Assembly: GCA_023228245.1 (NCBI GenBank)
Contig: JALOBN010000005.1
Coordinates: forward strand, 32,490 to 96,489
Source of the DNA: Candidatus Pacearchaeota archaeon
GTDB lineage: Archaea > Nanoarchaeota > Nanoarchaeia > Pacearchaeales > GW2011-AR1
Length of the DNA: 64,000 nt
Direction: 5' to 3'
The position numbers were made by a program, and so were the translations under genes. Within the stretch, counting starts at the first letter, position 1, and every line of letters begins with the position of its first letter. The notes under the pieces were generated by a model. The model was not told the origin of the DNA. It was given only the letters and a program-made list of their open reading frames with translations, and did not search any database. This document shows, piece by piece, positions 8,249 to 14,037 of this stretch.

Positions 8249-8857
8249 TCATTTTTCGTCTTTTTTGTCTGATTTAACTCTCACTTTCGTCTTTTTTAGC
8301 ATCTTTTCTTTCATTTCTTCAGGTATAAACACCCTTTTTTTACCATTTTTCTCTATTTCTTCTTCAATTAAACCCTCACTTTTCTGTTTTATAGCATTAA
8401 TTTGACCTCTAATTGTTGACTTCTCTTTTCCAGTCATAGCGGCCACATCATCATAACTGAGTTTCATGTCGGTGTTTAACAGAATCCAAATAATTGCCCT
8501 TTCAGTTACAGAAAAACTAGATAAATTTGGTGTTTGAACACCTGTTTGAACACCTGTTTGAACAGCATAAACGGGCATCTGTTTTCCCAACGCCTGTTTG
8601 GGTGTTTTAAACACCCTGTTTGTTTTTACTTCGTTCATAAAAGAGAGAATGTTTTTCAATCCTTCAAGGTCATTTTTTATCGACGATAAAGTTTCTTTCA
8701 TATCTTCAATTTCTTTCTTTTGTAAATTTTTTTCAGAGTCGAGGTGTTTGATCCACCCACTTACAGAAGAAACATCTTGTTTAACAGATTCAAAACCTTT
8801 TTTTGTATCGTCTTTTATTTTTTCAATCTCTTTTTTTTGTCCTAAAAACCAAAACAT
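8249..8857 (-). CDS. Coiled-coil / GVQT-repeat linker / HTH protein
   Basis: A 202-aa protein. An N-terminal hydrophobic patch (MFWFLGQKKEIEKIKDD) is followed by coiled coil to about residue 80. A linker holds GVQTGVQTGVQT-like repeats (about 100-108), encoded by three 12-bp repeats. The C-terminal HTH is FSVTERAIIWILLNTDMKLSYDDVAAMTG KEKSTIRGQI, followed by a basic tail. It shares architecture with the convergent 7410-8090 protein. Such coiled-coil/HTH proteins recur in DPANN genomes without assigned function. The DNA words GTTTGAACACC and GTTTTAAAC recur in the gene and in its upstream region, which may reflect self-binding. Confidence 0.75.
   Translation of the reverse strand: MFWFLGQKKEIEKIKDDTKKGFESVKQDVSSVSGWIKHLDSEKNLQKKEIEDMKETLSSIKNDLEGLKNILSFMNEVKTNRVFKTPKQALGKQMPVYAVQTGVQTGVQTPNLSSFSVTERAIIWILLNTDMKLSYDDVAAMTGKEKSTIRGQINAIKQKSEGLIEEEIEKNGKKRVFIPEEMKEKMLKKTKVRVKSDKKDEK
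8531..8566 (-). repeat. Three tandem 12-bp repeats (coding)
   Basis: TGTTTGAACACC occurs three times in tandem (the last copy ends AGC), encoding the GVQT repeat of the overlapping protein. The same words occur in the non-coding DNA at 8963-8980. Confidence 0.85.
8601..8615. repeat. Perfect palindrome GGTGTTT-T-AAACACC (coding)
   Basis: A 15-nt inverted repeat within the 8249-8857 gene. A related palindrome CTGTTT-T-AAACAG lies upstream of the gene at 8999-9011. Confidence 0.7.
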
Positions 8858-9188
8858 AGTAATTCTTAGAAAATATTCTTTAAAAAGGTTTGGTTATCCG
8901 TCGGTGTAACCGACGATAAAATTGTTAAAAAATTTACAATTTTTTTCTTAATTTTTCATAACGAACACCTGTTTGAACACAAAAAAACAACCAAACACCT
9001 GTTTTAAACAGCTGTAAACAACCACAAACACCTACTCTTTTCTTCATTTTCATTCTTTTCATCTATTTATTAAGATAACCTTAGTGCACAATACTGGCAA
9101 GTTACAAAAAATGAATGCAAAAATTAGACGATTTTTAATTGCATTTGATGATATAAATCTTTAAAAATTATTTATCTTTTTTTAAGAA
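8858..9188. other. Repeat-rich intergenic region
   Basis: A 331-bp gap between divergent genes. The first 80 bp hold the A/T-rich promoter zone of the minus-strand gene. From 8963 to about 9030 are copies of GAACACCTGTTTGAACAC-like words and the palindrome CTGTTTTAAACAG (8999-9011), matching repeats inside the neighbouring gene. The first copy of the ACCTWAGTGCACA repeat follows at 9078. TATA-like CTTTAAAAATT around 9160-9170 precedes the 9189 ORF by about 25 nt. Confidence 0.7.
9078..9090 (+). repeat. GTGCAC repeat, copy 1
   Basis: ACCTTAGTGCACA, one mismatch from copy 3 and with a GTGCAC palindromic core. Copies lie at 9078, 9449 and 9814, spaced about 371 and 365 bp. Confidence 0.7.
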
Positions 9189-9476
9189 ATGATTAAAGAT
9201 TCTCGAGGTGTTGAACTTTCACAAGAAGTCATATATCAAATTGGAGAAAATAGTGCTTCATATGAATTTGAAAAATATGTGGATATTAGCAAAAGTTCCG
9301 CCCTGTTTTCGTCTAAAGAACCGCTTACAAATGGAGAACCGAATGAAATTGTTCTTTCACAGGAAGGTATAAATCTAATTGGCGTTTACTCAAAACCTAT
9401 TTCAAAAGATAAAACCTCTGGTTTAGAATCCACAGTTTCACAAAGTTTACCTAAGTGCACTATTGAAAAATCTTGA
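9189..9476 (+). CDS. Hypothetical protein in cassette-like segment
   Basis: A 95-aa ORF with no recognised domain: MIKDSRGVELSQEVIYQIGENSASYEFEKYVDISKS, a mixed polar sequence with no transmembrane segment. A TATA-like box about 25 nt upstream supports expression. Its final codons (LPKCTIEKS) run through the second GTGCAC repeat, so the C-terminus may have been set by recombination or insertion. Followed by a 551-bp non-coding or decayed stretch. It could be a real small accessory gene or a truncated remnant. Confidence 0.45.
   Translation: MIKDSRGVELSQEVIYQIGENSASYEFEKYVDISKSSALFSSKEPLTNGEPNEIVLSQEGINLIGVYSKPISKDKTSGLESTVSQSLPKCTIEKS
9449..9460 (+). repeat. GTGCAC repeat, copy 2
   Basis: ACCTAAGTGCAC, identical over 12 nt to copy 3. 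It overlaps the 3' end of the 9189-9476 ORF. Confidence 0.75.
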
Positions 9477-9615
9477 TATGGCAAAATAAAACATCAAAAA
9501 TAGAAAAACCTCGGGCAGTTTATTGACAGATATGTAACTCAAAAAATAAAGCGATAGTTTATACTTGCAGTATCTTGAAGATCAAATATATCCTCCAGAA
9601 TGTTGAGACTCTAAA

Positions 9616-9800
9616 TTGATCAAAACTTTCAAAACTTCTGAAGAAGCAATTAATTATTTTTTGAATAATCAAAGATTAACAGAAAATTCTCTAAAGTTAA
9701 AATGCATAATCAACCCCTTTTCACAAATTTTCCGAAAGTTCTAAAGCAAGAATCAATTCAAAATTTTTATAATGCTTTAGTTTCTTACAAAATAAATTAA
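9616..9800 (+). pseudogene. Frameshifted ORF remnant
   Basis: From TTG 9616 one frame reads LIKTFKTSEEAINYFLNN and on to NPFSQIFRKF-stop. Shifting frame near 9718-9735 gives a natural-looking ending VLKQESIQNFYNALVSYKIN-stop at 9800. The composition looks like protein-coding sequence broken by a single frameshift, with the original 5' end possibly lost. The family is not recognised. Confidence 0.35.
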
Positions 9801-9813
9801 GTTCATAAACCTC

Positions 9814-9826
9814 ACCTAAGTGCACA
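9814..9826 (+). repeat. GTGCAC repeat, copy 3
   Basis: ACCTAAGTGCACA, just after the decayed ORF and about 200 bp before the tyrosine recombinase gene. Confidence 0.75.
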
Positions 9827-9954
9827 CTTCTAACATCTGAAGAGATAGAAACAGAACACAACTGAGGGTTAACTACTTCAAAGGAGAATATGATTGTTGA
9901 CTAAATCTTCCCAGATAAGATTTTTCTTAAACTACCTGTTTTCCTAGATAAACA

Positions 9955-9978
9955 TTCGTACAACCTATATTGTGCGAA
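9955..9978. promoter_or_regulatory. dif-like palindrome upstream of xerA
   Basis: TTCGTACAA-CCTATA-TTGTGCGAA: 9-bp arms with one mismatch around a 6-bp A/T-rich spacer, the geometry of Xer/dif core sites. A further TTCGTACAA half-site lies at 10011-10019 between the TATA box and the start codon. It could be a recombination site or an autoregulatory operator. Confidence 0.55.
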
Positions 9979-9995
9979 CTGCCCAATTACAACAC

Positions 9996-10007
9996 CTTTT
10001 TATAAAT
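9996..10007 (+). promoter_or_regulatory. TATA box of the tyrosine recombinase gene
   Basis: CTTTTTATAAATA lies 21-32 nt before ATG 10028, a standard archaeal spacing for a leaderless message. Confidence 0.6.
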
Positions 10008-10027
10008 AAGTTCGTACAATCTAATCA

Positions 10028-10858
10028 ATGCAAAAAGAGGAATTTCTTGAAAAGCTGAATGTAGAATTAACTATTTCTAAAAACTCAAAGTATACCTTAA
10101 GGAATTATATTAATGCAAATTCAGAACTTCTTGGGTTTTGTAAAAAGCTACCCTCTGATATCACAGAAGATGATGTTAAGATGTTTATGGCTAAAAAGTT
10201 GTCAGATTCTTCCTCTTCTTCAACTATTGTGTTTTTATCTGCACTAAGGTTCGCCTATTCCAATATTTTGAAAAAAGATGTGACTTTAGGAATAAAACGT
10301 CCAAAAAGAGAAAAGAGAATTCCCGCTGTTTTAACAAAAGAAGAAGTGAAACGGTTGTTTGTCAATCTCCCTAATAAGAAAAGTAAATTAATGATAAGCC
10401 TAATTTATGCCTGTGGATTTAGGGTTTCAGAACTTCTTAATCTTAAACTTAATGACTTAAACTTTGAGGAAATGATTTGTCAAGTTAGGCAAGCCAAAGG
10501 GAAAAAAGATAGGATTGTTAATATTCCTCATTTCCTGCTAAAAGATTTGAAAAAACAAACCCTTTCCCAACAAGAGAGTAAACAAGATTATTTGTTTACT
10601 GGATTAAAGGGAAGATTAACAGAGAGGAATATTCAAAAGATAGTTCATGCTACTGCAAAAAAAGCAGGAATTGACAAAGAAGTTCATCCCCACACATTAA
10701 GACACAGCTTTGCAACACATCTTCTTGAAAATGGAACAGATATTAGGAAAATCCAAGAGCTATTAGGACATGCGGATTTATCGACAACTCAAATCTATAC
10801 CCACATATCAACAGAAGAATTAAAAAAAATCCATTCCCCTTTAGATGATTTGATGTAA
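10028..10858 (+). CDS. xerA: Tyrosine recombinase, XerA/XerD type
   Basis: A site-specific recombinase of 276 aa, matching archaeal XerA length. The N-terminal SAM-like core-binding domain (about 1-95, SKNSKYTLRNYINANSELL) precedes the catalytic domain with its full R-K-H-R-H-Y set. Arg is in YACGFRVSELLNL, Lys in QAKGKKDRIV, HTLRHSFATHLLENG holds H-x-x-R, GHADLSTTQIYTH holds His and the Tyr nucleophile. It could resolve chromosome dimers, act on the dif-like palindrome upstream, or mobilise the repeat-flanked segments at 9078-9826. The alkyltransferase gene begins 1 nt downstream, suggesting cotranscription. Confidence 0.93.
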   Translation: MQKEEFLEKLNVELTISKNSKYTLRNYINANSELLGFCKKLPSDITEDDVKMFMAKKLSDSSSSSTIVFLSALRFAYSNILKKDVTLGIKRPKREKRIPAVLTKEEVKRLFVNLPNKKSKLMISLIYACGFRVSELLNLKLNDLNFEEMICQVRQAKGKKDRIVNIPHFLLKDLKKQTLSQQESKQDYLFTGLKGRLTERNIQKIVHATAKKAGIDKEVHPHTLRHSFATHLLENGTDIRKIQELLGHADLSTTQIYTHISTEELKKIHSPLDDLM

Positions 10859-10859
10859 A

Positions 10860-11162
10860 ATGATGCCCGAATTTTATGAAAAATGTTACACAATTTTGAA
10901 AAAAGTTCCAAAAGGAAAAGTCACGACTTACAAAGAAATCGCTAGAGCATTAAATTCTAAAGCTTATCGTGCTGTCGGAACAGCTATGAATAAAAATCCT
11001 TATGCCCCAATTGTTCCGTGTCATAGGGTTGTAAATTCAGACGGAAAAGTAGGGGGATTTTTTTCAGGAGAAAATGCAAAAATAAAATTATTAAAATCAG
11101 AAGGTGTTGATGTTTTAAACGGCCGTTTAGATTTAAACAAGTATTTTTACAAACTAAAATGA
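10860..11162 (+). CDS. ogt: Methylated-DNA--protein-cysteine methyltransferase (MGMT)
   Basis: A suicide repair enzyme that transfers O6-alkyl groups from guanine to its own cysteine. The 100 aa correspond to the C-terminal MGMT domain only: YTILKKVPKGKVTTYKEIARALNS (HTH), YRAVGTAMNKNP (arginine finger region) and the active site VPCHRVV with intact Cys-His, then VGGFFSG. The N-terminal ribonuclease-H-like domain of full-length Ogt is absent, as in several compact archaeal versions. The ATG 1 nt after xerA is doubled (ATGATG), so the start may be one codon later. It overlaps the next gene by 4 nt (ATGA). Confidence 0.93.
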   Translation: MMPEFYEKCYTILKKVPKGKVTTYKEIARALNSKAYRAVGTAMNKNPYAPIVPCHRVVNSDGKVGGFFSGENAKIKLLKSEGVDVLNGRLDLNKYFYKLK

Positions 11163-11578
11163 ACGAACTTGAACAATTAAAAAAAGAGAACGAAGAATTG
11201 AAAAGAGAAATTGAAAGATTAAAATCAGCTAAGATAAATCAGAAAAATTCTATGATAAAAAAAGCAACGCAAGGAAATATCATGTCACGTGTTCCATTCG
11301 GTTACAAAATTGAAAAAGGAAAATTAATTCCTGCAGAAAATTATAGAGAAATTGAAGAAATATTTGAAGAATTTTTGAATAATAAAATTAGCTTACATCA
11401 ACTTTCAGAAAAGCATAATCTTTCAGTAAACGGATTGAAAAAAATTCTAAAAAATTTCACTTATCTTGGAAAAATAAAATTCAATAATCAAATTCATGAA
11501 GGAACTCATCAATCAATTGTCTCCTCAACTTTATTCAATCACGTCCAAAATAAGTTAGAAAGATTGGGAATTAAATAA
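11159..11578 (+). CDS. Stand-alone 'Recombinase' domain protein with N-terminal coiled coil
   Basis: 139 aa. Residues 1-35 are a charged coiled coil (LEQLKKENEELKREIERLK). The rest resembles the DNA-binding Recombinase domain of large serine recombinases: KATQGNIMSRVPFGYKI, ENYREIEEIFEEFLN, LSVNGLKKILKNFTYLGKIKFNNQIHEGTHQSIVSSTLF. The catalytic serine resolvase domain and zinc ribbon are missing, so it cannot cut DNA by that chemistry. It overlaps the alkyltransferase stop by 4 nt, giving an xerA-ogt-recombinase-domain operon. It may be a DNA-binding accessory factor or a domesticated remnant. Confidence 0.7.
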   Translation: MNELEQLKKENEELKREIERLKSAKINQKNSMIKKATQGNIMSRVPFGYKIEKGKLIPAENYREIEEIFEEFLNNKISLHQLSEKHNLSVNGLKKILKNFTYLGKIKFNNQIHEGTHQSIVSSTLFNHVQNKLERLGIK

Positions 11579-11827
11579 TTATTTTTTTATTTTGCTGAAT
11601 GGAAAAGGTCTTTCATTAGATAAGAAAGTTATGTATTTGAAGAAAATATAAATTTGATTGCTGAACATTGAAGAAATATGCGTGAATTCTCTTTCTTTTT
11701 TACTTTCAACTAAAAGCAGAACTAATTGTACAAGTGAAAATATCAAAACAAAAAATCCCCAAACATGCAAAATCATTCCTGATAAAATAAAAACAGGAAT
11801 TCTCATCCAAAGTTCTCTCTTATTCAT
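11579..11827 (-). CDS. Small membrane protein, DUF4389-like
   Basis: 82 aa. One or two hydrophobic segments (RIPVFILSGMILHVWGFFVLI, FSLVQLVLLLVESKK) precede IYIFFKYITFLSNERPFPFS. That conserved ending (x-Y-x-x-F-x-T-x-x-E-R-P-x-P-F) is the DUF4389 signature. Function is unknown. Its stop codon abuts the stop of the recombinase-domain gene (convergent). Between its start and uS9 lies a duplicated uS9 tail sequence. Confidence 0.72.
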   Translation of the reverse strand: MNKRELWMRIPVFILSGMILHVWGFFVLIFSLVQLVLLLVESKKEREFTHISSMFSNQIYIFFKYITFLSNERPFPFSKIKK

Positions 11828-11857
11828 ATTAGAAATAATTAAATTAAATTTAATAAC

Positions 11858-11896
11858 TTATCTGTAAGATTTCTGTCTTCTTGATCTTGCTTTACG
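11858..11896 (-). pseudogene. Duplicate C-terminal tail of uS9 (remnant)
   Basis: Downstream of the uS9 stop, in another frame, the minus strand reads R-KARSRRQKSYR-stop, the same last 11 residues as uS9. The first four codons are identical (AAAGCAAGATCA) and all seven remaining sense codons use different synonymous codons (for example AGA for CGT, TAC for TAT). The plus-strand word TGATCTTGCTTTA is an exact direct repeat at 11882-11894 and 11946-11958. This looks like an old gene end left behind after the uS9 3' end was replaced. Confidence 0.7.
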
Positions 11897-11921
11897 CGAA
11901 TGAAATGAACGTAGTGAAAGA

Positions 11922-12326
11922 TTAACGATATGACTTTTGACGTCGTGATCTTGCTTTAGAATCTCCTGGTTTGTTTGCTTCTTTTCTTCTTACATCAGCG
12001 ACGATTAAACTTCTATCATACTCTAAAACAACTTTCGTTAATTCTTTTGATTTTGAAAAATCTAAAATTGATTTTGTCAACGCGATTCTTGCAGCTTCGA
12101 TTTGTCCTTTTTCTCCGCCGCCTTTTACAGTAATTCTTGCATCAAAATTTAACTTTCCAAGAACGCTTTCTGCAAGTCTTAATGGTTCTTCAATTTTTAA
12201 TTTATCAAAGAAACTTAAATTTTTGTAATCTTTTCCGTTTAACCAAACTCTTCCAGTTCCTTCTTCAAGGGAAGCTCTTGCAACCGCTCTTTTTCTTTTT
12301 CCTGAATTAATTATTCTATTTACCAT
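11922..12326 (-). CDS. rps9: 30S ribosomal protein uS9
   Basis: 134 aa, normal archaeal length. It opens with SGKRKRAVARASLEEGTGRVWLNG, and the basic tail ends SRRQKSYR, whose terminal Lys/Arg reaches the tRNA at the P site. It is the last gene of the eL18-uL13-uS9 block and overlaps uL13 by 7 nt. A second, synonymously encoded copy of its last 11 residues lies about 28 nt beyond its stop, an unusual feature discussed in the findings. Confidence 0.97.
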   Translation of the reverse strand: MVNRIINSGKRKRAVARASLEEGTGRVWLNGKDYKNLSFFDKLKIEEPLRLAESVLGKLNFDARITVKGGGEKGQIEAARIALTKSILDFSKSKELTKVVLEYDRSLIVADVRRKEANKPGDSKARSRRQKSYR

Positions 12327-12712
12327 TTTGCAAACTCCTTAACAAGATGTTTCTTTCCTTTTGTTTTGCTTTCGAAAATTTCTAATTTTGTTTTTTCTAA
12401 TTCTTTTGGAAGTCCTTCATAACATTTTATTCTCTTAAGCGCATCTCTTCCTCTTCCAGTTCTGTAATTAGGTAACATTCCTCTAATAGTTCTCTTAACA
12501 ATTTTTTCACTTGTTCTAGAAACTTTTGGTCCTTTCTGTGTACTTCCGACGTGAGTTCTTTTTTCTTCAAGATTTGATTTAATGAATGCTTTATTTCCTG
12601 TGATGATTGCTTGTTCACAATTTACAATTACAACTTCTTCTCCCTTCAACGCTGCCTTAGCTACATAAGCTGCGAGTCTTCCTAAAATTGCGTCTTTTCC
12701 GTTGATTATCAT
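12320..12712 (-). CDS. rpl13: 50S ribosomal protein uL13
   Basis: 130 aa. IINGKDAILGRLAAYVAKAALKGEEVVIVNCEQAIITGN and RTIRGMLPNYRTGRGRDALKRIKCYEGLP are diagnostic of archaeal/eukaryotic uL13. It overlaps eL18 by 4 nt and uS9 by 7 nt, so the three are translationally coupled. Confidence 0.97.
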   Translation of the reverse strand: MIINGKDAILGRLAAYVAKAALKGEEVVIVNCEQAIITGNKAFIKSNLEEKRTHVGSTQKGPKVSRTSEKIVKRTIRGMLPNYRTGRGRDALKRIKCYEGLPKELEKTKLEIFESKTKGKKHLVKEFAKW

Positions 12713-13077
12713 TTTATTATTTTAACTCCTTTAGCATCAGGATTTTTTTTAATTTCATCTAATATATTTAATATTTCTCCGTGAGAGTTTAATATCTTTT
12801 CTTTTGCTTTCTCAGAAAAACTGAAAGCGACAATTTTTATTTTTTTATTTAATTCTCCTTCAGAAAGAACTTTACCTGGAACAATAATTAATTCTCCTTC
12901 TTTTGCTTCTTCATTTATTTTATTCAAGTTAACACTTATTCTTTTTACTCTCGGACTTGAAAGAATTCCCGCAATCTCCAACCAAGCTTTTTTCTTTTTC
13001 GCTGCAATTATAGTTTGAACTAATTCTGTATTTGATTTTCTTCTTAATTGTTCTTCAATTTTTGTTTTGTGTTTCAT
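12709..13077 (-). CDS. rpl18e: 50S ribosomal protein eL18
   Basis: 122 aa, archaeal/eukaryotic eL18. TELVQTIIAAKKKKAWLEIAGILSSPRVKRISVNLNKI is followed by the IIVPGKVLSEGELNKKIKIVAFSFSEKAKEKI segment. It is preceded on the same strand by a tRNA-Leu gene and a strong hairpin ending 9 nt before the start. That break separates it from rpoD, so it may have its own transcript start. Confidence 0.96.
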   Translation of the reverse strand: MKHKTKIEEQLRRKSNTELVQTIIAAKKKKAWLEIAGILSSPRVKRISVNLNKINEEAKEGELIIVPGKVLSEGELNKKIKIVAFSFSEKAKEKILNSHGEILNILDEIKKNPDAKGVKIIK

Positions 13078-13086
13078 TGTATAAAA

Positions 13087-13105
13087 TAGAGAATAATATT
13101 CTCTA
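13087..13105 (-). other. Hairpin before the eL18 start
   Basis: TAGAGAAT-ATT-ATTCTCTA (minus strand), 8-bp perfect stem followed by TTTTATACA and then ATG 13077. The GC-rich stretch GCGAGCGCAAGCG lies just upstream. It may be a tRNA 3' processing/termination structure or a leader element of eL18. Confidence 0.5.
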
Positions 13106-13160
13106 CTGTCGCTTGCGCTCGCAGATATTTTTTTGAGATAATCTTGGTTTATAAACTTTA

Positions 13161-13244
13161 TGCGGGATAAAGGATTCGAACCTTTGCAAGCACTGAGCTA
13201 CGAGAGCCTTAATCTCGCCCGTTTGACCACTCCGGCAATCCCGC
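13161..13244 (-). tRNA. tRNA-Leu, apparent anticodon AAG
   Basis: An 84-nt class II tRNA including discriminator A. Acceptor GCGGGAT/ATCCCGC pairs fully. The anticodon stem CGAGA/TCTCG is perfect with loop TTAAGGC, placing AAG at 34-36. The long variable arm (AGC..GCT) is as expected for leucine. D and T arms are identical to tRNA-Leu(UAG) at 18183. A34 is very unusual for an archaeon. A shifted register giving UAA would leave one mismatch in the stem. No intron. It lies between rpoD and eL18 on the same strand. Confidence 0.9.
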
Positions 13245-13284
13245 ATAAATAAATCATTAAATTGCAATATAAAAAGTTTTAGAA

Positions 13285-14022
13285 TTATTTAGAAATTTTT
13301 TTTGCAACTTCTTTCAAATCTTCTTTCAAAACTTCAATAGATTGTTTGAACATTTCTTCTTCATCCATTTGTCCGAAAGATTCAACTGTGATCATTAATT
13401 CACTAGTAGAGGTTAATTCAATAGAATTTTTTCCTTTCTTTTTGCAGAACTCAACACATGCTTCACATGCATCACATTTGTTTTCGTCGACGATAACTAC
13501 TTTCCCATTTTCACTTTTCAAAATATTTTTTGGACAAATATTTGCTACTTCTTTCAAGCAATCTTTATCAATTTTTAATTTCATAGCATTTCTGTAAAAC
13601 ATTAATCCTGGAGAAAACTTTGCGTGTTTGTTTCCTTTTCCTAATCTTGCCGTTGCTAAAATTTCTAATTCCTGCCCTTTTTTCAAAAGTGTAATTGGAA
13701 TCTTTCCATAAACAGGACTAACTTTTCCTTTCAGTTCTTCAGAATAAACAAAACCTTCCTTTTTCACGACGAGAGCTAATTGTTCTTCTGCTTTTTCATT
13801 CATTCCTTTAACCATTTTTAAAGGTACAACACCTAATCTGTGTGCAACCGTTTCATCATATAATGCAGAATCATTTTTTGAAATTTCAACTTCATCAATT
13901 GCTAAAATAGGAATCTGATCAAGGTATCTTCTAATTGCATTTGCAAGTGACTCGTCTAATTCAGCTGTGAATGTTATCTGGTTTTTTTTCTTTTCTATTA
14001 GTTTCATTTGATTATTTTGCAA
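13285..14022 (-). CDS. rpoD: RNA polymerase subunit D (Rpb3/alpha-like)
   Basis: 245 aa. Assembly subunit of archaeal RNA polymerase that dimerises with subunit L. The N-terminal dimerisation domain has DESLANAIRRYLDQIPILAIDEVEI. An inserted ferredoxin-like domain carries ICPKN and CDACEACVEFC (about 160-200), enough for a single Fe-S cluster although the Pro after the last Cys is replaced by Lys. It follows uS11 by 15 nt in the usual uS13-uS4-uS11-rpoD order. It is not a sigma factor despite the shared symbol. Confidence 0.96.
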   Translation of the reverse strand: MQNNQMKLIEKKKNQITFTAELDESLANAIRRYLDQIPILAIDEVEISKNDSALYDETVAHRLGVVPLKMVKGMNEKAEEQLALVVKKEGFVYSEELKGKVSPVYGKIPITLLKKGQELEILATARLGKGNKHAKFSPGLMFYRNAMKLKIDKDCLKEVANICPKNILKSENGKVVIVDENKCDACEACVEFCKKKGKNSIELTSTSELMITVESFGQMDEEEMFKQSIEVLKEDLKEVAKKISK

Positions 14023-14037
14023 TTTTAATTTTTAAAC

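Larger units (their letters stand above)
9477..10027. other. Intergenic region with decayed ORF and recombinase control sites
   Basis: No intact gene in 551 bp. It contains a frameshifted ORF remnant (9616-9800), GTGCAC repeat copy 3 (9814-9826), a dif-like palindrome (9955-9978), the xerA TATA box (9996-10007) and a palindrome half-site (10011-10019). The sequence 9477-9615 shows stops in all plus frames. Confidence 0.65.

Noticed and set aside
10028..11578. Insertion sequence or complete provirus
   Set aside because: No transposase, terminal inverted repeats, capsid or replication genes are seen. Only a tyrosine recombinase and a headless serine-recombinase domain are present.
11658..11867. 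69-aa plus-strand ORF opposite the DUF4389-like gene
   Set aside because: Antisense shadow. The minus-strand frame carries the recognisable DUF4389 ending.
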